Below are positions 37,301-44,844 of a stretch of DNA of 64,000 bases, piece after piece. The notes under the pieces are model-generated. The model was not told where the DNA came from, made no database searches, and saw nothing but the letters and a program-made list of their open reading frames with translations. This stretch comes from Sciscionella sediminilitoris (lineage in GTDB: Bacteria > Actinomycetota > Actinomycetes > Mycobacteriales > Pseudonocardiaceae): NCBI RefSeq assembly GCF_000737195.2, contig NZ_JALM01000019.1:1-64000 (forward strand), read 5' to 3'. A program made the position numbers and the translations under genes. The stretch's first letter is position 1; each line of letters begins with the position of its first letter.

Positions 37301-39003
37301 GACTCGTAGACCATCTCCTCGTCCAGCTCACCGACCCGGCGACCGGTGCGCGCGCCGTTCTCGTCCGGCGGCGTGGTCACCGTGTACAGGCCGCGGTCCG
37401 GAATGGTGCCCCCGGAGGTGGCCGCGAGCCGCTGCGCTCCCGGGCGCCCGCGCAGGGTTCCGGTGACCCGGTCCCAGGTGATCCGTGGGCGCAGCTCGCC
37501 GAAGTCCTCGCTCGGATACCGCCCGGAGAGCATGTCCAGCACCGCGTGCAGCGCCTGCTCGGGCAGCGCGGCGAACGGTGCCGCCCGGCGCACGAGCGCG
37601 GCGAGCCGGTCGAACTGCCAGTCCTGCACCGCGACCATCGACACCACGTGCTGGGCGAGCACATCCAGTGGATTGCGCGGATACCGCACCGCCTCGATCG
37701 CGCCCTCGGACATCCGTTCGCTCGTCACCGCCGCGGACACGAGGTCGCCGCGGAACTTGGGGAACAGCACGCCCGCCGAGGCCGCGCCGACGTGGTGGCC
37801 CGCCCTGCCGATGCGCTGCAGCCCGGATGCGACCGTCGGCGGGGCCTCGACCTGTACGACGAGGTCAACCGCGCCCATGTCGATACCGAGCTCCAGCGAG
37901 GAGGTCGCGACCACGCAGGGCAGGGTGCCCGATTTCAGCTCCTCCTCGGCGATGGTGCGCTGTTCCCGGGACATCGAGCCGTGATGGGCGCGCGCGATCG
38001 TCGGCGCCGCGCCGTAGGAGATCCCGGACTCGCCGATCGCCTCGGCGGGGAACTCGGTCAGTTCGACCGACTCCGCGGCGAGCTCGTTGAGCCGGGTGGT
38101 CAGCCGTTCGGCGAGCCGCCGCGAGTTGGTGAACACGATCGTGGAGCGGTGTGCGGTGACCAGTTCGTGGATCCGCCGTTCCACCGCCGGCCAGATCGAG
38201 GCGGAGGGCTGGCCAGCGGTGTCGGTGTCCTTGTCCTCGCCGAGGGTGCCCAGATCGGGAACCGGGACCTGCACCGAGATGTCGATGGTCTTCGTGTTCG
38301 GCGGGCGCACCACGGTGACCGGGCGGCCCCCGGTGAGGAAATCGCCGACCTCCTCGACCGGGCGCACCGTCGCGGAAAGGCCGATGCGCTGGGCCTGGAC
38401 ACCGGTCAGCTCGTCCAGCCGTTCCAGGGAAAGGGTCAGGTGCGCGCCCCGCTTCCCACCGGCGAGGGCGTGCACCTCGTCCAGGATCACCGTGCGCACT
38501 CCGCGCAGTGACTCGCGCGCCTGCGAGGTCAGCAGCAGGAACAGTGACTCCGGGGTGGTCACCAGGATGTCCGGTGGCTTGGTGTGGAACGCCCGCCGTT
38601 CACTGGCCGGGGTGTCCCCGGTGCGCATGCCGACGGTGATCTCGTCCACCGGTTCACCGAGGCGCCGCGCCGCGCCGCGGATCCCGGTCAGCGGGGCGCG
38701 CAGGTTGCGTTCCACGTCGACCGCGAGGGCCTTGAGCGGGGACACGTAGAGCACCCGGCAGCGATGCTCGCGCTGCTGCGGCGGATCCGCGCTGGCCAGT
38801 GAGTCGATCGCGGAGAGGAAAGCGGACAGCGTCTTGCCCGAACCGGTCGGGGCGACGACGAGGGTGTGCTCTCCGCGCCCGATCGCCGTCCAGGCGCCCT
38901 CCTGGGCGGGCGTCGGCTCGGCGAACGCCTCGCTGAACCACAGCCGGGTCGCCGGGGAGAACCCGTCGAGCGCGGCGGTCTCGGTTCGGTCGTCGGGGCA
39001 CAT
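34357..39003 (-). CDS. lhr: ATP-dependent DNA helicase Lhr (large helicase-related)
   Basis: A 1548-residue SF2 helicase. N-terminal motifs: Q-like TPAQEGAW, Walker A VVAPTGSGKTLSAFL, DEVHALAGGKRGAHL (DEVH box) and LSATVRPVE. The second RecA domain has TIVFTNSRRLAERL and HHGSMSREQR, then QRIGRAGHHVG. The long C-terminus (YPRNPLDVLAQHVVSMVA, then winged-helix and Lhr-specific domains) makes this the full-length Lhr, active in mitomycin-C and crosslink repair in mycobacteria. ATG 39003 is chosen by the family start (MCPDDRTETAALDGFSPATRLWF), ahead of in-frame upstream codons to 39078. It is divergent from the Hsp70-like gene. Confidence 0.95.
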   Translation of the reverse strand: MCPDDRTETAALDGFSPATRLWFSEAFAEPTPAQEGAWTAIGRGEHTLVVAPTGSGKTLSAFLSAIDSLASADPPQQREHRCRVLYVSPLKALAVDVERNLRAPLTGIRGAARRLGEPVDEITVGMRTGDTPASERRAFHTKPPDILVTTPESLFLLLTSQARESLRGVRTVILDEVHALAGGKRGAHLTLSLERLDELTGVQAQRIGLSATVRPVEEVGDFLTGGRPVTVVRPPNTKTIDISVQVPVPDLGTLGEDKDTDTAGQPSASIWPAVERRIHELVTAHRSTIVFTNSRRLAERLTTRLNELAAESVELTEFPAEAIGESGISYGAAPTIARAHHGSMSREQRTIAEEELKSGTLPCVVATSSLELGIDMGAVDLVVQVEAPPTVASGLQRIGRAGHHVGAASAGVLFPKFRGDLVSAAVTSERMSEGAIEAVRYPRNPLDVLAQHVVSMVAVQDWQFDRLAALVRRAAPFAALPEQALHAVLDMLSGRYPSEDFGELRPRITWDRVTGTLRGRPGAQRLAATSGGTIPDRGLYTVTTPPDENGARTGRRVGELDEEMVYESRVGDTFLLGTSVWRIEDITHDRVIVTPAPGVPARMPFWKGETVGRPLELGRAVGAFLREISSADPDPARNRCAAAGLDEWATQNLLSYVDEQRAATRHVPSDRTVLVERFRDELGDWRVVVHSPFGAQVNAPWALAIGARLRERRGLDVQLAHSDDGIVLRLPTSFEQLEETETERDPLILAEDVLLDPEEIAQVITAELGSSALFAARFRECAARSLLLPRRDPRKRSPLWQQRQRAAQLLSVASRFEQFPVVAEAMRECIQDVYDVPGLRTLLTEIRTRKVRVVDVTTQAPSPFARSLLFGYVGMYLYEGEIPMAERKAAALSLDSTLLAELLGTEAIRELLDADVLAEIEAQLQRRAEDRRATSPEQAADLLRFLGDLSTEEAAERGIEPDWLTELERERRVLEVRIAGSLRWIPIEDAGRFRDALGVALPVGIPEAFLEPVADPLGELLIRYARCRGPFPASEAAARFGLGVSVVTGVLERMAGSGRLVRGELHPEGSGGVEYCDAEVLRRLRRASLARLRAEVEPVEQRALGRFLPVWHGIAAPPADEAERRRSRLNAAPTVDDVLGVVEQLAGVPLPASALEPLVFRARLPGYSPALLDELTAAGEVVWTGCGTLAGNDGWLCLAPADIAELVLPEAEPDPPDTAVHRRLRDALEGGALFFRQLADKVGAAFSAEGERAPADADLVAALWDLVWAGLVTNDTLSPLRSLLSGSGTAHRQRRPPARGRYARVRGSYGRAPMPSRTGPPTVAGRWSLIPARDTGPTRRAHARAEVFLERHGVLTRGALETERVSGGFSGVYRVLRAMEESGQVVRGYVVEGLGAAQFAAHGAVDRLRALAGPGEPGGRGGETDPGSVLVLAATDPAQPYGAALAWPEALGETRHRPGRKAGAVVVLTDGAPALYLERGGRSLLSFTEDQALLGAAARALAEAVHDGRLDTLTVRKADGASALTSALHGILAEAGFRSTPSGLRLRA

Positions 39004-39046
39004 GCCACCAGTGTGCGGCAGGAGTACGACATTTTTCGGGCACATA

Positions 39047-39059
39047 CCCCGGACCGGGG
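39047..39059. promoter_or_regulatory. Palindrome in the lhr / Hsp70 intergenic region
   Basis: CCCCGGACCGGGG is a 13-base palindrome centred on A39053, placed between the divergent lhr and Hsp70-like starts and next to the TTGACA at 39061. A possible regulator site; no direct evidence. Confidence 0.3.
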
Positions 39060-39060
39060 C

Positions 39061-39090
39061 TTGACATGGCACGATCACCTCGAAACAGCT
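39061..39090 (+). promoter_or_regulatory. Candidate promoter of the Hsp70-like gene
   Basis: A perfect -35 TTGACA (39061-39066) with a weak ACAGCT 18 bases on (39085-39090). It is about 50 bases before the GTG, in the right place for this gene. The -10 is poor, so the call is tentative. Confidence 0.35.
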
Positions 39091-39113
39091 GGGTGTGCGA
39101 ACGAGGGAGAGCT

Positions 39114-40910
39114 GTGCACGTCCTATCGGTTGACCTCGGTACGTCGAACACGGTCGCGGTACTCGCCGCGCACGGCAGGCAGCCGCGCGTGGTCGAGATC
39201 GACGGTTCGGCGACCATGCCGTCCGCGGTGTTCGCCGCCGAGGACGGATCCCTCGTGGTCGGCAAGGACGCCGAACGCCGGGCGCGGCTCGATCCCTCCC
39301 GGTTCGAACCGAACCCGAAGCGGCGCGTCGACGAGCAGCAGTTGCTGCTGGGTGACCGGGTGATCACCGTGATCGACGCGCTCGCCGCGGTGCTCTACCG
39401 GGTCGGTGAGGAGACCGTGCGCCAGCTCGGCGGGCAGCGCCCGGACGAGGTCCGGCTCACCCATCCCGCGCAGTGGGGCGAGCTGCGCCGTGCCGCGCTG
39501 GTACGGGCCGCGCGGGCAGCGGGGCTCGGGCACAACCTGCTGCTGGTTCCCGAGCCGGTCGCGGCCGCCGCGCACTTCGCGTCCTTTCCCGGCAAAGCGC
39601 TCGCTCCCGGCCAGGCGCTCGCCGTCTACGACCTCGGGGCGGGGACCTTCGACTGCGCGGTGGTCGGCGCCACCCAGAACGGGTACTCGGTGCTCGCCGA
39701 GGCCGGGCTCCCCGATCTCGGCGGGCTGGACGTGGACCAGGCGCTGTTCGAACACGTCGGCAGGCAGATCTCGCAGTACGATCCGGCGCGCTGGCAGCGG
39801 TTGATCCGCCCGCAGGAGACCGCCGACCGGCGGGCCCAGCGCGCGCTGCGGGAGGACGTGAAGGCCGCGAAGGAGGCCCTTTCCCGGCACCCGCAGGCGG
39901 ATGTGCCGATGCCCGAACCCTTCGAGGATGTGCTCGTCACCCGCCCGGAACTGGAATCGCTGATCCGGCCGAGCATGCTGCGCAGTGTCGAGCTGCTCGC
40001 CGCAACCGTGCGCGGTGCGGGCTTCGACCCCAACCGGCTCGCCGGGATCTACCTCGTCGGCGGATCGAGCAGGATTCCGCTCGTGGCCACCCTGATCGGG
40101 GAATCGCTGCACGTGGTGGCCACCAGCCTGGACCAGCCGGAGACCGCGGTGGCGCTCGGCGCGCACCATGTCTCGCGCGAGGGGATCGCCGGCCGCACCC
40201 AGGACTATCCGCGCCACGCCCCCGCACCCTGGCCGGCACCGCAGCAGCCGCAACACCCCGGCCCACCGCAGCAGCCCGGTTTCCCGCCCGGACACCCCGG
40301 CGGGCCACCGCAGGCGTTCCCGCAGCCGAATCCCGGGTACCAGCAGGCTCCCGCGCCGGCGCAGCCCGCGGCCAGGCGCCGTCCCGGCAATCGCACCCTG
40401 ATCGGCGCCGGTGCGGCCCTCGTGGTCGTGGCCGCGCTCGTGGTGGGCGGGCTGTTCCTGTTCGACGGCTCGGGCAAGACCGTCGACGCGGCCGAATGCG
40501 GAAACCTCGGTGCGCAGCGGGACAGCGAGGGATTCACCGACTGCCTGCGCCAGCTCGCCGGGGGCATCGGCGGGCAGGGCAGCTGCAATTCGGCGCAGGG
40601 CAAGAATCCTGCCCCGATCGCGGTGACCTGCCGGGTCGATTCCGGGGCCCACACGCTCAGCTACTACCAGGGCAGCGACACCCCGGAGGTACCGGACGGG
40701 CCGAGCGGGGACAACAAGGAGATCACCGCCAAGTGGCAGGGCAACGGGCTCACCGGCGACTACACCGCGGGCAACGACGAGTCGGGCAAGGCCGTGCTCG
40801 AATTCAGCGTCCAGGGAAGGCCGATCGCGGGCAAGGTCGTCGCGGGTGCGGACAAGGATCCGAACAAGCTCGCCGACTACTTCGAACAAGAGGTCATGCC
40901 GGGCAGCTAA
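39114..40910 (+). CDS. Membrane-anchored Hsp70/DnaK-like protein
   Basis: A 598-residue chimera. Residues 1-350 are an Hsp70 ATPase domain: LSVDLGTSNTVAVL (phosphate 1), LAVYDLGAGTFDCAVVGA (phosphate 2) and IYLVGGSSRIPLVATLIGE (adenosine). A Pro/Gln-rich linker (PQQPQHPGPPQQPGFPPGH) follows. One membrane helix (TLIGAGAALVVVAALVVGGLFLF, about 425-447) leads to a roughly 150-residue exported C-terminal domain with three Cys. There is no peptide-binding domain, so this is not a standard DnaK chaperone. GTG 39114 is chosen (GAGGGAG six bases upstream). Function unknown; an ATP-linked envelope sensor or switch is a guess. Confidence 0.8.
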   Translation: MHVLSVDLGTSNTVAVLAAHGRQPRVVEIDGSATMPSAVFAAEDGSLVVGKDAERRARLDPSRFEPNPKRRVDEQQLLLGDRVITVIDALAAVLYRVGEETVRQLGGQRPDEVRLTHPAQWGELRRAALVRAARAAGLGHNLLLVPEPVAAAAHFASFPGKALAPGQALAVYDLGAGTFDCAVVGATQNGYSVLAEAGLPDLGGLDVDQALFEHVGRQISQYDPARWQRLIRPQETADRRAQRALREDVKAAKEALSRHPQADVPMPEPFEDVLVTRPELESLIRPSMLRSVELLAATVRGAGFDPNRLAGIYLVGGSSRIPLVATLIGESLHVVATSLDQPETAVALGAHHVSREGIAGRTQDYPRHAPAPWPAPQQPQHPGPPQQPGFPPGHPGGPPQAFPQPNPGYQQAPAPAQPAARRRPGNRTLIGAGAALVVVAALVVGGLFLFDGSGKTVDAAECGNLGAQRDSEGFTDCLRQLAGGIGGQGSCNSAQGKNPAPIAVTCRVDSGAHTLSYYQGSDTPEVPDGPSGDNKEITAKWQGNGLTGDYTAGNDESGKAVLEFSVQGRPIAGKVVAGADKDPNKLADYFEQEVMPGS

Positions 40911-40920
40911 GCTGTATCCG

Positions 40921-41115
40921 ATGAGGATGACGGTCTTCCGGGGATTGATGGCAGGCGAATTCGGCACCGCGCGCGCGGAGCTGCTCGCCGATTCGCACGT
41001 GTTCGCCGAACTCGGTGGTCGCACCATCGATCAGGCCCTGGACAACGGTTACGACCCGAAACAGGTGTGGCGCACGGTGTGCGAGACCTTCGCCATCCCC
41101 AAGGAACGCCGCTAG
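40921..41115 (+). CDS. DUF3046 family protein (Rv2738c-like)
   Basis: A 64-residue helical protein, MRMTVFRGLMAGEFGTARAELLADSHVF and DNGYDPKQVWRTVCETFAIPKERR. It matches the small actinobacterial DUF3046 family found just before recA in mycobacteria. Function unknown. The ATG has no strong SD; ATG 40927 is two codons on. It ends convergent with a GNAT gene. Confidence 0.88.
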   Translation: MRMTVFRGLMAGEFGTARAELLADSHVFAELGGRTIDQALDNGYDPKQVWRTVCETFAIPKERR

Positions 41116-41861
41116 ATCGTGAACGGGATCGTCGTGGCCAGCCGGGTGAACCCGGTGCGCGCGAGGATCGGTTCGGAATCCGGGGAACAGTCCGAGTACA
41201 GATAGCGGTAGCCACGTGCCGCGGCAAGGGCGGCCCGGTGCGCGACGAGTGCCCGATACGCCCCGCGGCCGCGGAATCCCGGAAGTGTCCCGCCGCCCCA
41301 CAGGCTCGCGAATCCGGTGCCCGCGTGGAATTCGATCCGGCCACCGCACGCCGGTTCCCCGTCCACCAGCGCGAGCACCAGGGCCAGGTTCCCGGCACGC
41401 ACCCCGGCCAGCAGCCGCTCGCGCATCGCGGCGTGCCGGGTGTGGCCGAATGCGCCCCGCTGCACGGAAAGCAGCCGTTCGTATCCGGTTTCCTCGGTGA
41501 CGGCACGGATTTCCACCCCGGCCGGGGTGTACGGGGCCAGCAGTTCGGTCTCGGCCAGCATGAAGGCCTCGGGCTCCTCGGCGCGCAATCCGGCCGCGCG
41601 CAACCGCTCGGGCAGATCCACGGGCCGGTCGTGGGAGTAGTACTTCCACTCGCCGCCGTGTTCGGCGAGCCAGCGCGCCTCCCCGGCGATCACCTTCCCG
41701 GGGTCCCCGCCGCCGTCGTAGTACAGCACCGCCGGCGGGGCCTGCGCGGGCAGATAGCGGACCGTGTGCGCGGTGCGCTCGACCCGGTCCCCGGGCTGCT
41801 CGAGCGCCGGATCGAGGCGCAACCGGGCATCGAACTCGGCGAGTACCGCTGCGGTGTCCAT
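41112..41861 (-). CDS. GNAT family N-acetyltransferase
   Basis: A 249-residue protein with a C-terminal GNAT fold: VEIRAVTEETGYERLLSVQRGAFGH, then ALVLALVDGEPACGGRIEFHAGTGFASLWGGGTLPGFRGRGAYRALV (RGRGAY is the acetyl-CoA loop) and YLYSDCSPDSEPILARTGFTRL. The N-terminal 110 residues are helical and hold no known motif. Substrate unknown. It overlaps the 3' end of DUF3046 by four bases, tail to tail. Confidence 0.84.
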   Translation of the reverse strand: MDTAAVLAEFDARLRLDPALEQPGDRVERTAHTVRYLPAQAPPAVLYYDGGGDPGKVIAGEARWLAEHGGEWKYYSHDRPVDLPERLRAAGLRAEEPEAFMLAETELLAPYTPAGVEIRAVTEETGYERLLSVQRGAFGHTRHAAMRERLLAGVRAGNLALVLALVDGEPACGGRIEFHAGTGFASLWGGGTLPGFRGRGAYRALVAHRAALAAARGYRYLYSDCSPDSEPILARTGFTRLATTIPFTI

Positions 41862-41909
41862 GGGCTCACCGCAGCAGGAACCGGTCCGCGCGGCAACGGA
41901 ATTTCCCGC

Positions 41910-42419
41910 TCACCAGCGCCAGCGCGTGTGGCTCGCGATGCCCCTGCCGAATCCGTACGCGGTCTCCGTGCCGATCCGGTACACCTCGGCCACGCCGTCG
42001 CCGGGATGCCGGAACGCCCCTTCGCGCACCGTGAACCGCCAGTCCTCGCCGTACTTCGCCACGTAGTCCTCGGCGAGCGAGCACAGCAACCCGTGCCCGG
42101 TCACCCGCTCCGCGGGGCCGTTCAGCATGACGTCGAACCCGCTCTCGAAGTCCCCGCCGCCGACGGTGAGCACGCAGTGCGGATTGACGGCCAGATTGCG
42201 GGCCTTCTGCTCCTCCGGCCCGGTCGCGAAATGCGCGGCCCCGTCCCGCAGCACGAACAGCACCGGGGTCACGTGCGGACGGCCGTCCCCGCGTACGGTG
42301 GACAGTCGGGCCAGCGTGCTCCTGTGCAGGTGTTCGAGCGCGTCCGGCCAGCTCACCGCCGTGCTGCCGGGATCGCTGTAGCGCCGGTCCAGTTCGGTGA
42401 CCGGGGTGTTCGCGGGCAT
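41910..42419 (-). CDS. Pyridoxamine 5'-phosphate oxidase-like (PPOX) family protein
   Basis: A 169-residue split-barrel flavin-binding-type protein. HLHRSTLARLSTVRGDGRPHVTPVLFVLRDGAAHFATGPEEQKARNLAVNPHCVLTVG is the family core. The later DVMLNGPAERVTGHGLLCSLAEDYVAKYGEDWRFTVREGAFRHPGD is typical of actinobacterial members that likely use FMN or F420. Substrate unknown. It lies on the other strand from recA, 240 bases before its start. Confidence 0.83.
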   Translation of the reverse strand: MPANTPVTELDRRYSDPGSTAVSWPDALEHLHRSTLARLSTVRGDGRPHVTPVLFVLRDGAAHFATGPEEQKARNLAVNPHCVLTVGGGDFESGFDVMLNGPAERVTGHGLLCSLAEDYVAKYGEDWRFTVREGAFRHPGDGVAEVYRIGTETAYGFGRGIASHTRWRW

Positions 42420-42505
42420 GGGGACCTCCGTCGTCGGCGGGTTTCGTTCCGGTACCCGGTTCGACTCGGCGACCCGCGCAACCTCATCGGCGTGTCCTGT
42501 TCGCT

Positions 42506-42521
42506 TCGAACAGGTGTTCGT
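42506..42521. promoter_or_regulatory. SOS (LexA) box upstream of recA
   Basis: TCGAACAGGTGTTCGT, one mismatch (final T for A) from TCGAAC-N4-GTTCGA. It is 141 bases before the recA ATG, beside a TATTGT -10-like hexamer (42524-42529). Confidence 0.8.
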
Positions 42522-42529
42522 CTATTGTG

Positions 42530-42557
42530 TTGTCCACAGCGGTACCCGGTATCCACA
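42530..42557. promoter_or_regulatory. DnaA-box pair upstream of recA
   Basis: TTGTCCACA (42530-42538) is the exact actinobacterial DnaA box, and GTATCCACA (42549-42557) is a one-mismatch copy. Both are in the same orientation, between the SOS box and the damage promoter of recA. Confidence 0.45.
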
Positions 42558-42578
42558 GATTCGCGGGCCGCCCTTGGA

Positions 42579-42601
42579 TTGTCGGTCCTTGGTCGTAGCT
42601 T
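42579..42601 (+). promoter_or_regulatory. RecA-NDp/PafBC-type promoter of recA
   Basis: TTGTCGGTC (42579-42587), eight bases, then TAGCTT (42596-42601), matching TTGTCRGTG-N8-TAnnnT with one change at the last base of the upstream element. The ATG is 60 bases on. Confidence 0.7.
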
Positions 42602-42661
42602 GGGCACGACAGCACGAACCGGAACAGAACAGACCTCGGACAAGGCAGGTGGTGGCTCACC

Positions 42662-43705
42662 ATGGCACCGGCAGCACCCGACAAGGGCAAAGCGCTCGAC
42701 CTCGCGATGTCGCAGATCGAGAAGCAGTACGGCAAGGGCTCGGTCATGCGGCTCGGCGAGGGAAGCAAAGCCCCCGTCGAGGTCATCCCGACCGGAGCCA
42801 TCGCGCTCGACGTGGCGCTCGGTATCGGCGGCCTCCCGCGCGGGCGGGTCGTCGAGGTATACGGACCGGAATCCTCCGGTAAGACGACCGTCGCGCTGCA
42901 CGCGGTGGCCAACGCGCAGGCCGCGGGCGGGATCGCGGCGTTCGTGGACGCCGAGCACGCGCTCGACCCGGAGTACGCCAAGAAGCTCGGCGTGGACACC
43001 GATGCGCTGCTGGTCTCCCAGCCGGACACCGGGGAACAGGCGCTGGAGATCGCGGACATGCTGATCCGCTCCGGCGCACTGGACATCCTGGTCATCGACT
43101 CGGTCGCCGCGCTCGTACCCCGCGCGGAGATCGAGGGCGAGATGGGGGACTCGCACGTCGGTCTGCAGGCTCGGCTGATGAGCCAGGCGCTGCGCAAGAT
43201 CACCGGTGCGCTGAACAACTCGGGCACCACCGCGGTCTTCATCAACCAGCTGCGCGAGAAGGTCGGCGTCATGTTCGGCAGCCCGGAGACCACCACCGGT
43301 GGTAAGGCACTGAAGTTCTACGCCTCGGTGCGGCTCGACGTGCGCCGGATCGAGACCCTCAAGGACGGCGGGGAGCCGGTCGGCAACCGCACCAGGGTCA
43401 AGGTGGTCAAGAACAAGGTGGCCCCGCCGTTCAAGCAGGCCGAGTTCGACATCCTCTACGGGCACGGTGTTTCCCGCGAGGGTTCGCTGATCGACATGGG
43501 GGTCGAGCAGGGCATCCTGCGCAAGTCCGGTGCCTGGTACACCTACGAGGGAGACCAGCTCGGGCAGGGCAAGGAGAACGCCCGCAAGTTCCTCAAGGAG
43601 AACCCGGACATCGCCGACGAGGTGGAGAAGAAGATCAAGGAAGCACTCGGGATCGGCGCCCAGCTCGACGCCGACGAGACCGAGCCCGCTCCCGTCGACT
43701 TCTGA
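42662..43705 (+). CDS. recA: Recombinase RecA
   Basis: RecA, 347 residues, which forms filaments for homologous recombination and triggers LexA self-cleavage. Walker A is GPESSGKTT (about residue 68), Walker B is [14 protein letters not shown], and [19 protein letters not shown] and [27 protein letters not shown] are diagnostic. No intein interrupts it. Two DNA-damage control sites lie upstream: an SOS box and a RecA-NDp/PafBC-type promoter. recX follows by three bases. Confidence 0.98.
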   Translation: MAPAAPDKGKALDLAMSQIEKQYGKGSVMRLGEGSKAPVEVIPTGAIALDVALGIGGLPRGRVVEVYGPESSGKTTVALHAVANAQAAGGIAAFVDAEHALDPEYAKKLGVDTDALLVSQPDTGEQALEIADMLIRSGALDILVIDSVAALVPRAEIEGEMGDSHVGLQARLMSQALRKITGALNNSGTTAVFINQLREKVGVMFGSPETTTGGKALKFYASVRLDVRRIETLKDGGEPVGNRTRVKVVKNKVAPPFKQAEFDILYGHGVSREGSLIDMGVEQGILRKSGAWYTYEGDQLGQGKENARKFLKENPDIADEVEKKIKEALGIGAQLDADETEPAPVDF

Positions 43706-43708
43706 TCC

Positions 43709-44242
43709 GTGGCGGGCAAGAAGGAGATCCTCGATCCCTACGCGGCCGCGCGGGACACCTGCTATCGCCTGCTCGCCACACGTCAGCGCAGCACCAAGGA
43801 ACTCCGGGATGCCCTGCTGCGCAAGGGGATCGACGAGGACACGGTCACGGATGTGCTCGCCAAGTTCGAGAAGGCCGGACTCGTCGACGATGCCGCCTTC
43901 GCGGAGAGCTGGGCGCGCTCCCGGCACGCCGGGTCCGGCCTGGCCCGTAGTGCCGTGCGTGCCGAACTCCAGCAGCGCGGTATCGACGCCGAGCTCGCGG
44001 CGGAGGCGGCCGGGCAGATCGGCGAGGACGAGGAGCAGCAGCGCGCGCGGGAGATCGTGCGCAAGAAGCTGCGCGGTTCCTCCGGGGTCGCCGCGACCCC
44101 GGAGGAGACGGTGAAACTGCAGCGCCGCCTCGTCGGGGCCCTCGCGCGCAAGGGGTACCCGGCCGGAACCGCGTACCGCATCGTTCGCGAGGAACTCGGT
44201 GACCGGGCCGCGAACCTGGCCGATGCCGAAGAGATCGACTAG
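43709..44242 (+). CDS. recX: Regulatory protein RecX
   Basis: RecX, 177 residues, a RecA inhibitor built of repeated three-helix units: YRLLATRQRSTKELRDALLRKGIDEDTVTDVLAKFEKAGLVDDAAFAESWARSR is the first. The later RAELQQRGIDAELA and VKLQRRLVGALARKGYPAGTAYRIVREEL units follow. The GTG start is three bases after the recA stop, as is typical, so both share one message. Confidence 0.95.
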   Translation: MAGKKEILDPYAAARDTCYRLLATRQRSTKELRDALLRKGIDEDTVTDVLAKFEKAGLVDDAAFAESWARSRHAGSGLARSAVRAELQQRGIDAELAAEAAGQIGEDEEQQRAREIVRKKLRGSSGVAATPEETVKLQRRLVGALARKGYPAGTAYRIVREELGDRAANLADAEEID

Positions 44243-44290
44243 GCGCACGTTCGGCGAAGCGGGAAACACACACTTCGCACTCCTGCGGGT

Positions 44291-44310
44291 ACTGTGATGG
44301 ATAGCACAGT
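44291..44310. promoter_or_regulatory. Inverted repeat upstream of the small protein gene
   Basis: ACTGTG (44291-44296) and CACAGT (44305-44310) with an eight-base spacer. It is in the 180-base space after recX, which holds no other gene. A candidate operator only. Confidence 0.3.
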
Positions 44311-44422
44311 CTTGATCTACGATGTGTTACTTGTCACAACGACGGTGGCAAGGCACAGTCACAGACACCAGCCGCCGGGCACGACGTGGTGGCCGGCGAT
44401 GGACCAGCGGGAGGAGTGGGTT

Positions 44423-44701
44423 ATGTCGAGCACGGACATCACCAGACTGCACGAGACGATCGGTCAACTCCGGGCTTGTGTGGGCAGTTTGCGCAGTCAG
44501 CTCGGCGACTCGCCTGGGGTGCGCAGGCTCTATAACGATCTCGAACGCCTCGACATCGACGCCAGCGAAGTGGCCGGACCGCGCGGCCGGGTGCGCCCGG
44601 TTCCCGAGCAGGAACGGGTCCGTATCTCCGACACCCCGTACGACCCGGACCTCTGGGCCGACGCGGACGACGAGGGTGTCGGAGGCAGCAGGGTCAAGTA
44701 G
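44423..44701 (+). CDS. Small uncharacterised actinobacterial protein
   Basis: A 92-residue acidic protein: MSSTDITRLHETIGQLRACVGSLRSQLGDSPGVRRLYNDLERLDIDASEV is a likely helical coiled coil, and the tail RVRISDTPYDPDLWADADDEGVG is acidic and disordered-looking. It has no signal peptide or membrane segment. ATG 44423 is chosen with GGAGGAG ten bases upstream; the frame is open further upstream but with poorer starts. I do not recognise the family. Location between recX and sdh gives no clear clue. Confidence 0.65.
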   Translation: MSSTDITRLHETIGQLRACVGSLRSQLGDSPGVRRLYNDLERLDIDASEVAGPRGRVRPVPEQERVRISDTPYDPDLWADADDEGVGGSRVK

Positions 44702-44730
44702 CTTCGCGGGCGGCAACTGGGTATGGTTCG

Positions 44731-44761
44731 GTATTCCCCCACCAAGGACGGTGGGGGATAC
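44731..44761 (+). terminator. Strong hairpin before the sdh operon
   Basis: GTATTCCCCCACC (44731-44743) and GGTGGGGGATAC (44750-44761) pair with one T bulge and a six-base loop. It can end the recA/recX/small-gene message; with no long T-run it might instead be a site for a regulator of sdh. Confidence 0.5.
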
Positions 44762-44817
44762 TTAACCGATTGGTGCGTACTAGCATCGATAAAACCGGTG
44801 AAACGGGACGGAATTCA

Positions 44818-44844
44818 ATGAAGAATTCAGTGGTGCCGCGATGA
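44818..44844 (+). CDS. Putative 8-residue leader peptide coupled to sdhC
   Basis: ATG 44818 begins an eight-codon frame (MKNSVVPR) that ends with TGA overlapping the sdhC ATG as ATGA. Its own SD is GGACGGA eight bases upstream, better than that of sdhC. Two GAATTC palindromes 12 bases apart (44811 and 44823) bracket its start. Such a mini-ORF could couple translation of sdhC; it is not proven to be expressed. Confidence 0.4.
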   Translation: MKNSVVPR

